DNA of 64,000 bases from NCBI RefSeq assembly GCF_011074885.1, contig NC_054682.1, positions 124,001 through 188,000 on the forward strand, in the 5' to 3' direction. Positions within the stretch are counted from its first letter, which is position 1. Each line of letters begins with the position of its first letter. Positions 32,603 to 41,622 of this stretch are shown here, piece after piece. This stretch comes from Brettanomyces bruxellensis (taxonomy: Eukaryota; Ascomycota; Pichiomycetes; Pichiales; Pichiaceae). A program made the translations under genes and the position numbers. The notes below the pieces were generated by a model, which searched no databases, was not told the DNA's origin, and saw only the letters and a program-made list of their open reading frames with translations.

Positions 32603-34450
32603 ATGGTGGTGGACGGTAAGGAGCAGGCACATTTTCTGGATAATTCTGGAAAAAGCTTCAGTAATACGGCCGATAGACATGAAGAAGGCATGTCGGAACT
32701 TTATCGATCCCCTGCACGTAAATCCGAGGAAAATAAGTTGTCCGGCCAGTCTAGTGATTGGAAACCATTTATAAACAAGGATAAAAAAGTCGATCCGCAT
32801 GATTCCAGGGGAAAACCACCTGAAATGTACGTGTCAAACGCGTCATCAAAGTATCAAAACTTACCTGCTGAGGATAGACCAAGATTTGTGCTTCTAGTCA
32901 TCTTGTACATGATCCAGGGAATCCCAATTGGGCTAGCATTTGGATCAGTGCCATTTCTTCTCAAGACCGCCGATCTCAGCTACTCGCAAGTGGGGATTTT
33001 CTCTTTAGCCACTTATCCATATGCCATGAAATTGTTGTGGTCTCCGTTGGTTGACTCGATATATTCGCCACGTATAGGAAGAAGACGGTCGTGGATCATC
33101 CCAATTCAGGTGCTCTCCGGATTCTGTCTCTTACTGATGGGCTGGAAAATCGATGACTTGATGAAACCTGAGTCTCTGTCTCAGAACTTGGCGAAATTGG
33201 CCTGGTGGTTTTTCATATTGATATTTTTTTGTGCAACACAGGATATTGCCGTGGATGGATGGGCATTGACCATCCTCTCGAAGAATGCCTTGAGTTATGC
33301 GTCTACCGCACAGACGGTGGGAATCAATATCGGCTATTTTTTGAGTTTCACCATTTTTTTGGCGTTTAACTCTCCGAACTTCGCCAACAAGTATTTGCGG
33401 TCCGTGCCAAGTACAGAAGGTGTTATCACATTGGGTCAGTATATGAGGCTGGCGGGTGTATTCTACTTGGTTGTGACATTTATCATTGCATTGCTTGTAC
33501 CAGAAAATCCTCAGTTAAGTAATTCCGATGGTGACTCTTCCATCGAGCTTAGCGATTTTACCGCGAGAAAGAAAAACGACGATCACACAACATCAGCGGT
33601 TCTAAATGCATCAGATGAGGCGGCAGTTCGGTCCCCAATAGAGGTGTATAGAAGAATGTTTAGTGTGATTAAACTCAGGAACGTCCGCACTTTCATCTGT
33701 CTTCTTTTGGTGTGTAAGATCGCATTTCAGGCAAACGAAGGTGCCACGGACTTGAAACTTTTGGATAAGGGCTTTTCCAGAGAAGATCTCGCCATAACTG
33801 TATTGATCGACTTCCCATTTGAGATTGTCTTCGGTTACTATGTGGCAAGATGGTCTTCCGGCTCGGAACCACTCAAACCTTGGCTTTATGGCTACCTAGG
33901 AAGGATTGCAGCTGCATTACTTGGACAGTTGCTTGTTGCCCGCTTCCCGAAATCGGGAAAAATCGGCACTTTCTACTTTCTCTGCGTTATTGGGCAGCAT
34001 CTTTTGAGCTCGTTTATGTCTACAGTACAGTTTGTTTGTATCAGTGCATTTCATACAAAGATCGCCGATCCTGCCATTGGTGGAACATACATGACTACCT
34101 TGAACACACTCTCTAACATGGGAGGTCAGTGGCCGAAAATCATCGTTCTCTCGCTTATCGACAAATTTTCCAAAGCCACATGCATACCTGATGCCAAGAA
34201 TTCCTCCCCAAGCAACATATTCCAGTCCGAATCCTTCTACAACTGCTATGCAAGTGATATGAAGCAGCAATGTATCGCAAATGGCGGCATTTGCACCTTG
34301 GAAAGAGACGGTTACTATGTCACGAACTTATTATGCATTGTCTTGGGACTTGTTTTGTACTATGGATGGCTTCGGAAAACGGCCTTGAGGCTTCAGAGCT
34401 TGCCGGTTGGTGCCTGGCGTGTTTCTAAACCCACCGTTCTTCCTCTTTAG
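32603..34450 (+). CDS. Acetyl-CoA transporter family protein (YBR220C/SLC33A1 type)
   Basis: This is a major-facilitator-like multi-pass membrane protein of the acetyl-CoA transporter (AT-1) family, which moves acetyl-CoA into the ER lumen in animals. The yeast member YBR220C is little studied. The start is ATG 32603 (615 aa); the frame is open upstream from a TTG at 32582. After a ~100-residue polar cytosolic tail, the family motifs appear: YMIQGIPIGLAFGSVPFLL, KLLWSPLVDSIYSPRIGRRR and TQDIAVDGWALTIL, then about eleven to twelve membrane segments. The block TYMTTLNTLSNMGGQWPK near residue 510 is also typical. Confidence 0.9.
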   Translation: MVVDGKEQAHFLDNSGKSFSNTADRHEEGMSELYRSPARKSEENKLSGQSSDWKPFINKDKKVDPHDSRGKPPEMYVSNASSKYQNLPAEDRPRFVLLVILYMIQGIPIGLAFGSVPFLLKTADLSYSQVGIFSLATYPYAMKLLWSPLVDSIYSPRIGRRRSWIIPIQVLSGFCLLLMGWKIDDLMKPESLSQNLAKLAWWFFILIFFCATQDIAVDGWALTILSKNALSYASTAQTVGINIGYFLSFTIFLAFNSPNFANKYLRSVPSTEGVITLGQYMRLAGVFYLVVTFIIALLVPENPQLSNSDGDSSIELSDFTARKKNDDHTTSAVLNASDEAAVRSPIEVYRRMFSVIKLRNVRTFICLLLVCKIAFQANEGATDLKLLDKGFSREDLAITVLIDFPFEIVFGYYVARWSSGSEPLKPWLYGYLGRIAAALLGQLLVARFPKSGKIGTFYFLCVIGQHLLSSFMSTVQFVCISAFHTKIADPAIGGTYMTTLNTLSNMGGQWPKIIVLSLIDKFSKATCIPDAKNSSPSNIFQSESFYNCYASDMKQQCIANGGICTLERDGYYVTNLLCIVLGLVLYYGWLRKTALRLQSLPVGAWRVSKPTVLPL

Positions 34451-34549
34451 ATTTGCATCCATCATAATATATGTCTTCTTCTCCACCTTTATAACTCCGT
34501 TTTCATTCATATCTGTCCATTAATTCAATCATTCTATATCTACCTCTCT

Positions 34550-35102
34550 CTATTGCTTATCGATATCCATCGCATCTGCATCCTCTTTAATTTTCGCTCC
34601 TTCGTCCACCCCAACTTCTTTGTCCAACTCCTCTTGGTCTTTTTCATCTTTCTTATCTGTTGTCTTTTCTTTGCTTTCCCCATTAGGTACTCCATCCAGC
34701 TGTACTCTATCTCCTTCCTTCTCCAAAGGTGCTTTCCATCTGGCAACCATGTCGTTATAAATCACGGAGCTCACCTCAAACTTTGATATTTGCTTCCGGA
34801 ATTCCTCAGACTGTAGAAGTGTAAGGATGTGTAGGCAATCTGGATATACCAACTGTTTCGCATACTCTGGTTGTCTCCAATACTCGAGGTACTTGAGATA
34901 ATTTAAAAATCTGGGATCTTCCAAATGACCCGTCTGCGCCAAGTATGTCAAGTATTGCATGTTCGCAAGTGATTGGACAAACTATATCTTTTGATATGTT
35001 AGTATACGTCACATTTTAGTCTTATCTATACCACTGAGTAAGAACACTAACCTCTAGCTCTATTTCCCACCTACTCGGCAGTTCCTCGTTCGTTGCCGAC
35101 AT
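34550..35102 (-). CDS. MED31: Mediator subunit 31 (Soh1), two exons
   Basis: Med31 is a small, highly conserved subunit of the Mediator middle module. The model is join(35102..35052, 34981..34550), 160 aa. Exon 1 encodes 17 residues ending ELE. The intron has GTTAGT, a perfect TACTAAC and TAG, and exon 2 opens [16 protein letters not shown]. The join recreates the family core ELEFVQSLAN...YLTYLA, followed by [16 protein letters not shown] and [15 protein letters not shown] Lys/Glu/Asp-rich tail of about 55 residues follows and is absent from the 127-aa S. cerevisiae protein. The gene is convergent with the acetyl-CoA transporter gene (99 bp apart). Confidence 0.95.
34982..35051 (-). other. 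Spliceosomal intron (70 nt) in MED31
   Basis: The 5' site is GTTAGT (35051-35046), the branch point TACTAAC is at 35004-34998, and the 3' site is TAG ending at 34982. Phase is 0, and splicing joins Glu-17 to Phe-18 exactly at the conserved ELEF sequence. Confidence 0.93.
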
Positions 35103-35446
35103 TATAAATATGTGTATTCCGTTATAAATTACAATCCCTTTAGGTCCAAGTTTCTGTTGGCAAATTATAATTGATTACAACAATAATTGCCCCAAAGCCC
35201 TTAAGCCTATTTTTATCGGTGAGAATAATCGAGAAAAATATAAGCACAATTAAAATCAAAAAGAAAATAAAAATGCAGCTACCCGATGAGCTTCCCCAAC
35301 ATTTCACTGCATCCGTACCCCGGTTGAGCCATACCCCATTAAAGATGACAGCTCAGATCTTCAAGTTCTTATCTAACCAATACATGCTTTTTTTATTTCA
35401 TTAACACACTCTGTTTGGATCAAGAAATCACATATGCGCAATAGAG
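35103..35446. other. MED31-SCS3 divergent promoter with two upstream ORFs
   Basis: A 43-codon ORF starts at ATG 35274 in a good A-rich yeast context and ends at 35404. A second, 7-codon ORF (35434-35457) overlaps the SCS3 start codon at 35447. Either could be a translated upstream ORF of SCS3, and the longer one could also be a small gene. I do not recognise its sequence (MQLPDELPQHFTASVPRLS at its start). Confidence 0.45.
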
Positions 35447-35457
35447 ATGACGACTAA
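35434..35457 (+). promoter_or_regulatory. Short uORF overlapping the SCS3 start codon
   Basis: ATG at 35434 opens a 7-codon frame ending in TAA at 35455-35457, beyond the SCS3 ATG at 35447 and in a different frame. A scanning ribosome that used it could not simply reinitiate at the SCS3 ATG, so it may lower SCS3 translation. It acts only if the transcript starts upstream of 35434. Confidence 0.4.
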
Positions 35458-36415
35458 CCCCAGAATGCATCGTATATCGACCGATCTAGCCGTGGTAAAT
35501 AGCAAGCTTGATTTTATTTCCAAAACTCTCAAAATAGACAAGTTGGAGATTTTCATATTGGGATGCTACCCATTCATTTTACTTCTAGGACAACTGATTG
35601 CTCTTGGGTCTCCGGATGAGATGGCGAAGAATTACTTTACAACAAAACGGAACTTTTTCAACGTAATATTTGTCAAGAATGGCTGGTTTTGGACCACTGT
35701 TCTATACTTGATGTTGATTTATAGCGCCTTCCATGATTCAACGAAAAAAGCAGACAGACAGACTCTTATAAAAAGTACCATTGCATCATTAAAGAAGTAT
35801 GCCATTGTTACAGTCTGTTGGTATTTTTACAGCCAGTGGTTTTTCGGTTTGCCCATAATGGATCGTGTTTTTTTACTCACTGGCGGTTCCTGCTATAATA
35901 TTCCACAGAATCAAGTTAAGGGATCCATTTCAAATCTTCTTTCACCAATGGGGACTACAATGGATAAAGTTGCGTCATCCTTGAACATAGATGATTCAAA
36001 TTCAGAAAGTATTAAGGAGGACATCTTACTTTGGTCAAATTCCATATCTTCCAGTCAATGCAGAAGTATGAGAGGCCGTTGGATTGGTGGCCATGATCCT
36101 TCGGGGCACGTCTATATTCTTACATTGAGCTCATCTTTTCTTTTATCAGCACTCTTCATATTCTACTCGGGAAAAGAGTTAGTTGTCCGTTTCAAGAGAA
36201 TGGTTAGTCATGTGAGATCGAAATGGCACCAGGGAGACTATCTTGATATATTCAAGCATCTAGTTACATTTGACGGGTATTTTTTCTTACTCATTTTAGT
36301 TGGTTTGTGGTACTGGATGCTTCTCATGACTTCCATATATTTCCACTCTATGCCCGAAAAGATTATGGGGTTGCTTTTCAGCTACTTGACAACTTTTATA
36401 TCCGATCTTTTTTGA
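35447..36415 (+). CDS. SCS3: FIT-family lipid droplet/ER protein (Scs3/Yft2 type)
   Basis: Fat-storage-inducing transmembrane (FIT) proteins are ER acyl-CoA diphosphatases needed for lipid droplet budding and ER homeostasis. This 322-aa protein has about six membrane segments and the two FIT signatures: CRSMRGRWIGGHDPSGHVYI, with the first catalytic His in GGHDPSGH near residue 220, and a second His in YFHSMPEK near residue 303. Length lies between S. cerevisiae Scs3 (380) and Yft2 (274), so the choice of paralogue is tentative. A 7-codon upstream ORF overlaps its ATG. Confidence 0.87.
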   Translation: MTTNPRMHRISTDLAVVNSKLDFISKTLKIDKLEIFILGCYPFILLLGQLIALGSPDEMAKNYFTTKRNFFNVIFVKNGWFWTTVLYLMLIYSAFHDSTKKADRQTLIKSTIASLKKYAIVTVCWYFYSQWFFGLPIMDRVFLLTGGSCYNIPQNQVKGSISNLLSPMGTTMDKVASSLNIDDSNSESIKEDILLWSNSISSSQCRSMRGRWIGGHDPSGHVYILTLSSSFLLSALFIFYSGKELVVRFKRMVSHVRSKWHQGDYLDIFKHLVTFDGYFFLLILVGLWYWMLLMTSIYFHSMPEKIMGLLFSYLTTFISDLF

Positions 36416-36826
36416 TAGACGTTTCGGGTACCTAATAGAGATCTTTTTGGCTTTATCTATTTATATATATATTGTACGGATTCTAATTGGTAATTGACAT
36501 TAGATGTAGGTATGTAAAGTAAGTAAAATGTCGTAGGAGAATTTATTTATATTTTTGTCAATTGATACACGACTTTTTTTTTATCAGAATGCGATAAGAT
36601 TATTTTATTTGGCATGTGTTCTCGTTTAAAATTGGCACATGTTGATATTGCCTGTTTACGTATTAGCACATATCAACCGCCATTTCCCATTACGTTTTTT
36701 CCAAAAAAGTGTACATTTATCAATTGACGGTTCCATATTAATCGCGTCACTTTTATTCATCATTGGATGTTAAATTTGTTCATCCAGCAGTTATATTTTT
36801 AGAGTAAGCCTTATCCTAGCAATAAA
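36416..36826. other. Intergenic stretch, no gene seen
   Basis: This A/T-rich region between SCS3 and ATG22 includes the ATG22 promoter. No repeat or RNA gene is seen. Confidence 0.5.
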
Positions 36827-38668
36827 ATGGCTGGATTGGATAATAATACAGGTTTAGACGATGATGTAAGCAGCGAATCGCCATTAGTGCATCAAGATAC
36901 TAGTTATTCAGATAATACTGGACAACATAATGAAGATATAGACAATAATAAGGCAAATTTGAATGATAACACTGCACCTACAAGCAAGCTTGAGATTTTA
37001 GGCTGGTGTCTGTATGCTTGGGCATCTGAGCCCTTCATAGTGAGTTGTGTGGGTACATATGTTCCGATTATTCTAGAGCAGATAGCCCGTGATAATGGAG
37101 TACAGTCTGGAGATAAGATAAGCCCCTGTAAAGGGTCGAGAGGCGATCCTGGAGATGGTAATATGCCACTTCCTCCCCCAATGATGAATAATACATCAAG
37201 CGCGTCAGCAAGCCCGCCAAATGATGCATCGTGTGTTCTCCCTATTTTCAATGGTAAGCTGTATATTGATACGTCATCTTACGCACTCTACACTTTTTCG
37301 TTTTCTGTTCTTATCCAGACGATTTGCGTTATTGCAATGTCTGGAGCAGCTGATCGGGGATCGTATCGGAAGACATTTCTCATTCTGTTTGGTATATTTG
37401 GTGCACTAACAACCATGTGTTACTGGTTTGTGCGACCTGATGGATATTATGCAGCATCAGTTTTGGCTATTGTGGCTAATAGTGCTTATGGATGCGTGAA
37501 TGTGTGTGGAAATTCGTTTTTGTCTGTTCTCGTCAACAATAGCCGAGATATCAGAACTTTAAGAAATATACCTTCCACAGAGGATGATGAAAATGCTGAA
37601 GAAGATCAATTGACTCTTTCAACAGTCAACACCAGAGTTGGAGAACTTTCTTCGAAGATTTCCGGGGCTGGGGCTGCTTCTGGATATGTTGCAGCATTAA
37701 TTGTCCAGGTAGGCACAATGCTGATGCTTATGGCAATCCGAAATAAAGCAGATGGCAAAGTTTCGGTGATGGGGCCGGTGAAGGTTGTTATTGGATTTGT
37801 TGGTTTGTGGTGGCTTCTCTTCCAGATACCTATCTGTGCTTTTTTGAAGTCACGTGCTTCACCAGACTTGGACTTGAGCTACATATCGCATCCAGTAAGA
37901 CAGGAGTACTCTATTGTTCAGTACCAATTGGCCGTGCTTAAATACAAGCTCCGAGTTGTGAAAGTGTATGTTGAGCAGGGTTTTCTCACACTTGTTGATG
38001 CATTTCACCAGGCATCGAAGCTCAGAGACATCACATGCTTCCTTTTGGGCTGGTTTGTCCTTTCGGACTCACTCACAACAATTAACTCTGCGGCAATATT
38101 GTTTGCCAAGTCTGAGCTTGGAATGAATACGATTCAGTTATCTCGAATCAGTATTCTTGCAATGATTTCGGCTGTTGTAGGCTCAGGCTTTATTCCCGGC
38201 TACATCCAGACAAATTTTGGCATAGACATTAAGTCCATGCTCTTAGTCATTATTTTATGGTCCTCTGTTATTCCATTGTACGGAATACTAGGATTTTTCT
38301 TTGATACCATTGGCTTGCACCATGCTGGTGAAATGTACATTCTTGCCATTTGGTATGGCTTCTCATTGGGCGGTGTTGCAACGATATCTCGCTCAATGTA
38401 CTCCATGCTCATTCCTATAGGTCAGGAGTCTGTTTTCTTTGCATTATTTAGTATCACCGACAAAGGTTCGTCCGTTTTGGGACCTTTCCTAGTTGGGCTT
38501 GTCATAGATGCCACACATGAAATCAGATATTGCTTTGGTGTGCTTTTGGGTCTTTTGATGTTGTCTATTCCCATTTTTTGGTACGGAGTTGAGGTCGATA
38601 GGGGAGTTAAAGAGGCTGCAACACTTTCGGCTTCACGTGCCGCCAAAGTGGCTACGAATGGTCGTTAA
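36827..38668 (+). CDS. ATG22: Autophagy-related vacuolar amino-acid effluxer Atg22
   Basis: Atg22 exports amino acids from the vacuole after autophagic breakdown. It is 613 aa with the family opening LGWCLYAWASEPFIVSCVGT, a Pro/Ser-rich lumenal loop, then GAADRGSYRKTFLILFG and about eleven further membrane helices in major-facilitator style (FLLGWFVLSDSLTTINSA, YILAIWYGFSLGGVATISRS, SMYSMLIPIGQESVFFALF). The polar first ~60 residues are Asp/Asn-rich. S. cerevisiae Atg22 is 528 aa; the excess is in the N-terminal tail and first loop. Confidence 0.93.
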   Translation: MAGLDNNTGLDDDVSSESPLVHQDTSYSDNTGQHNEDIDNNKANLNDNTAPTSKLEILGWCLYAWASEPFIVSCVGTYVPIILEQIARDNGVQSGDKISPCKGSRGDPGDGNMPLPPPMMNNTSSASASPPNDASCVLPIFNGKLYIDTSSYALYTFSFSVLIQTICVIAMSGAADRGSYRKTFLILFGIFGALTTMCYWFVRPDGYYAASVLAIVANSAYGCVNVCGNSFLSVLVNNSRDIRTLRNIPSTEDDENAEEDQLTLSTVNTRVGELSSKISGAGAASGYVAALIVQVGTMLMLMAIRNKADGKVSVMGPVKVVIGFVGLWWLLFQIPICAFLKSRASPDLDLSYISHPVRQEYSIVQYQLAVLKYKLRVVKVYVEQGFLTLVDAFHQASKLRDITCFLLGWFVLSDSLTTINSAAILFAKSELGMNTIQLSRISILAMISAVVGSGFIPGYIQTNFGIDIKSMLLVIILWSSVIPLYGILGFFFDTIGLHHAGEMYILAIWYGFSLGGVATISRSMYSMLIPIGQESVFFALFSITDKGSSVLGPFLVGLVIDATHEIRYCFGVLLGLLMLSIPIFWYGVEVDRGVKEAATLSASRAAKVATNGR

Positions 38669-38764
38669 CCAAAGTTTTGATTCATTAGCTACCATACCAA
38701 AATATATATATTCTATGCATAAGCGAGCAATTGTTTTGATAAAAAGAAAAAGACTACCTAATAT

Positions 38765-40516
38765 TTATTTGTTGTATCCCCAAATTAACACTTTAGCATC
38801 GTCACCTCCACTAGCCCATTCGCATGAAGATCTGGTATTATCGGGGTTTGGTCTCGAAGCAATGCAGTTAACCAATGACTTATGTCCAGGCAAAGTGGTT
38901 ATCAAATTTCCGAGCTTGCGGTTCCAGACATAAATACGACCGTTATCGGAACCGCTCAATACCAAATACTCATCAAATAAGCAGCTTCTAATAACAAAAT
39001 CAGAACCTTCAAAACCATAATACTTATTCTCCACGTAAGGTATTAGTGGATCTGCAACATTCCACACTTGTAGTTCATCTGGCTTTGCACTCACAAGAAA
39101 ATGCGTACTGTCGTTAGGAGCATGTGAAACCGCCGTCATTCTCATTCCAACATGTATCGTGTTAAGGATTTCATACTTGCTAGACGTTATCCTAACCAAT
39201 AAAATGTCAAATGAGTGTGTTATAGCAACCATGAGATCTTTACTCAACACTGTAATGTCATCTATCCTGTATTCTGTCCCGAAATCATGCAACACATACC
39301 CTTCACCGTCAAATATCGCAAGTTCCTTATCGGGGGAGCCAAAGACAAAGTCATAGTTAGATCCCACAAATTCGGCAGGCCAGATTCGAATGTACGACTT
39401 AAAAAAGTTCTGGTTTGGTAAAGTCCTGCACTGCGTTGTATTCACGTCCCATATCCGTACAGTCTGGTCGAACGACGTGCTTATAAGCTTCTCGTCGTCA
39501 AAAGACCATGATAAGTAGACGATTGACCCAGAATGACCTACTAGTCGCCGAAAAACCGAATATCCATCGTCGGCATTGTAAATTATGATATCATGATCGA
39601 CGGATCCTGTTGCAAGATATTTTCCGTTATTCGAGTAGCATACATACCAAATTTCATCTTTGTGTTCCTCCAATGTCTGTTTAATGTGAATTGGAAGCCT
39701 ATCAAGTCTCTCTTCACGACTCAAAAGAGATTTACAATCCCTAAAAAGTTCAAATGTCTCATTGCAATGATCAATTGGAGGGTAAAAATAAGGATCCTGC
39801 ATATGTTTGTACTTCAATGCCTTATCAATGAGGACAGGAAGACGATGGGGATCTGCAGTTTCCAATGTAGGCAACCAATTTCTTATTTCGTGTAGCAAAG
39901 TCCGTCTTGAGCAGGTGATATCTTCGCCAACTTCCCAATCAAGGCGGTCTAACAGTTGTTTGTAGGATATATCATTTTCCCTGCGTACCTGTGAATCCTT
40001 CGGAGGGTCCAAAAGTAATTTACTCAACTGCCCCTTCAAGTCATCATCGGTTTCTTGGATTCTTCGTAATATGGAAAGCGCCCTTGTGGAGTTTTTATCA
40101 ATGTAAAGTGCTTCTAAGAACAAATGTTTGTATATAAGAGCCTCCACAGTCTCATGAGTCATCTTCGAGCTCAAGAATTTTAGCCCCGATTCCGCCCTTT
40201 TTGTTTCTTTTATGGTTTCTATAATCTCCTGCACTTTACGCATAGTTGATTCTTCAGCCAAATCGCACTCCGAAGGGTTCGAAATGATTAACTTCGAAAG
40301 CTCTGTATACGATTTATTATTTGGTATTATCCCACATGTGGACGAAATGTCTTTGGCAAGCTTTTGAAACTCCGGCGTTCCCAATTCCTGGAAATACTGA
40401 ATAATGATTTTCACTATCTGTGCATTATTTACCTCAGAATGAGGCAAAATAGCCTCGTTCAGCAACTTTGTGCATGCCTTTGAGGGTGTCTGCTTTTTGA
40501 CATGTCGAGCACACAT
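38765..40516 (-). CDS. GID7: GID E3 ligase subunit Gid7 (WDR26 family)
   Basis: Gid7 is the WD40 scaffold of the GID/CTLH ubiquitin ligase, which degrades gluconeogenic enzymes when glucose returns. Residues ~30-210 hold the LisH/CTLH helices (VNNAQIVKIIIQYFQELGTP; KHLFLEALY) and the seven-bladed WD40 propeller starts near 270 (QTLEEHKDEIWYVCYSNNGK, LISTSFDQTVRIWDV, LVLSGSDNGRIYVWNRK). At 583 aa it is shorter than S. cerevisiae Gid7 (745 aa), mostly in loops. It is convergent with ATG22, with 96 bp between the stops. Confidence 0.92.
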   Translation of the reverse strand: MCARHVKKQTPSKACTKLLNEAILPHSEVNNAQIVKIIIQYFQELGTPEFQKLAKDISSTCGIIPNNKSYTELSKLIISNPSECDLAEESTMRKVQEIIETIKETKRAESGLKFLSSKMTHETVEALIYKHLFLEALYIDKNSTRALSILRRIQETDDDLKGQLSKLLLDPPKDSQVRRENDISYKQLLDRLDWEVGEDITCSRRTLLHEIRNWLPTLETADPHRLPVLIDKALKYKHMQDPYFYPPIDHCNETFELFRDCKSLLSREERLDRLPIHIKQTLEEHKDEIWYVCYSNNGKYLATGSVDHDIIIYNADDGYSVFRRLVGHSGSIVYLSWSFDDEKLISTSFDQTVRIWDVNTTQCRTLPNQNFFKSYIRIWPAEFVGSNYDFVFGSPDKELAIFDGEGYVLHDFGTEYRIDDITVLSKDLMVAITHSFDILLVRITSSKYEILNTIHVGMRMTAVSHAPNDSTHFLVSAKPDELQVWNVADPLIPYVENKYYGFEGSDFVIRSCLFDEYLVLSGSDNGRIYVWNRKLGNLITTLPGHKSLVNCIASRPNPDNTRSSCEWASGGDDAKVLIWGYNK

Positions 40517-41622
40517 CGTAAAGGTGTCAGAATTTTACAAGAATGAACTCCTTCTAGTTAGATTCAACAATGAAGGCAAAAAAAAAATTGATACTGTGAT
40601 GCTGTCAAAATGAATGTAGCTAATTAATAAGATCGGTCCAAAAAAAAATATCAATCAGAACAAAATGCCGTACCTTATTTAAATTTGTATTTACTCTAAC
40701 GCTGTTATTTCTTTAATTTCCACATAGATGTGAAATGCGCAGTGATTAGTATCTAATAGCAGATTGCACTCAGGAGTGTTTATCGCTTGATAACAGCATC
40801 GGACAATGCCAGATTGCTGCAGCTAAGAAAAATTGAGAAGTAAAATGGAATAAAAAAAAAAAAAAAATGATTTCATCCCAATCCAACTTACTTCTTAGAT
40901 TTATCTTTCTTTCACGTGCATCCGTACACCAAATTCCAACAGTGTAGTTACCTTTGTATTACTAATATTACGTAATGCAACGAATGCTAGGCAAAGGACC
41001 AAACAAGTTAGTCGAAATGAAGAGAAGATAAATCATACGTTCTTTAATTCAGGTAATAAATATATGTATCTGTTGCATGCAGCTATTAACAGGCCATCTC
41101 CGCCCTGGATCTAGCCGTTTAAACGACCCCTTTCTAATACCAGTAAAGCATGTAGGAATGATGTTAAAGGCACTTTTTCCGTGTTGGACGCGAACTAAAA
41201 TTCACGTGGCTTCATTGGAATAGTTTTTACCGTTTGCCTGGTTGTTCAGAACACGTAGCCCCCATCCCCAAAAGTTGCATTATTCAGCAATTGCTCCATT
41301 TTTTTTCCCTCTCTCCTTCTCGTTTGGCACATTTCAGCAATGGGCCAGCAGACAGAATTATTTCGCGCGCCTCGAGTAATGCGAATGTTATCATTATTAG
41401 AAATCGAATATTGCGTGCTCTGACCATTATTTGCTTTTTTTCCACTGTTCTCTGACGCCGAAAAATTCAATACACTTGTACAGTGCCTATTTTATTTATT
41501 TCATTTTTATTTAAACGCATTTTCCCCCCTAACGCAACACTTTGCATTTTGTCTTACTTTTGAAACATATGTCAGCTTCAATTTTTTGAAAACATCACAA
41601 TCATCCACATACATATAATAGG
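40517..41622. other. GID7-PDI1 divergent promoter region
   Basis: This is 1.1 kb without a gene. It holds an A15 tract near 40853-40867 and two CACGTG boxes (40913-40918, 41203-41208). An 81-bp A/T-rich stretch with a T/C-rich patch precedes the PDI1 ATG. Confidence 0.5.
41203..41208. promoter_or_regulatory. CACGTG box upstream of PDI1
   Basis: The palindrome CACGTG, followed by GC, lies 415 bp upstream of the PDI1 ATG; a second copy is at 40913-40918. CACGTG is bound by bHLH factors such as Cbf1, and CACGTGGC-like cores resemble unfolded-protein-response elements. Which factor acts here is inference. Confidence 0.3.
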
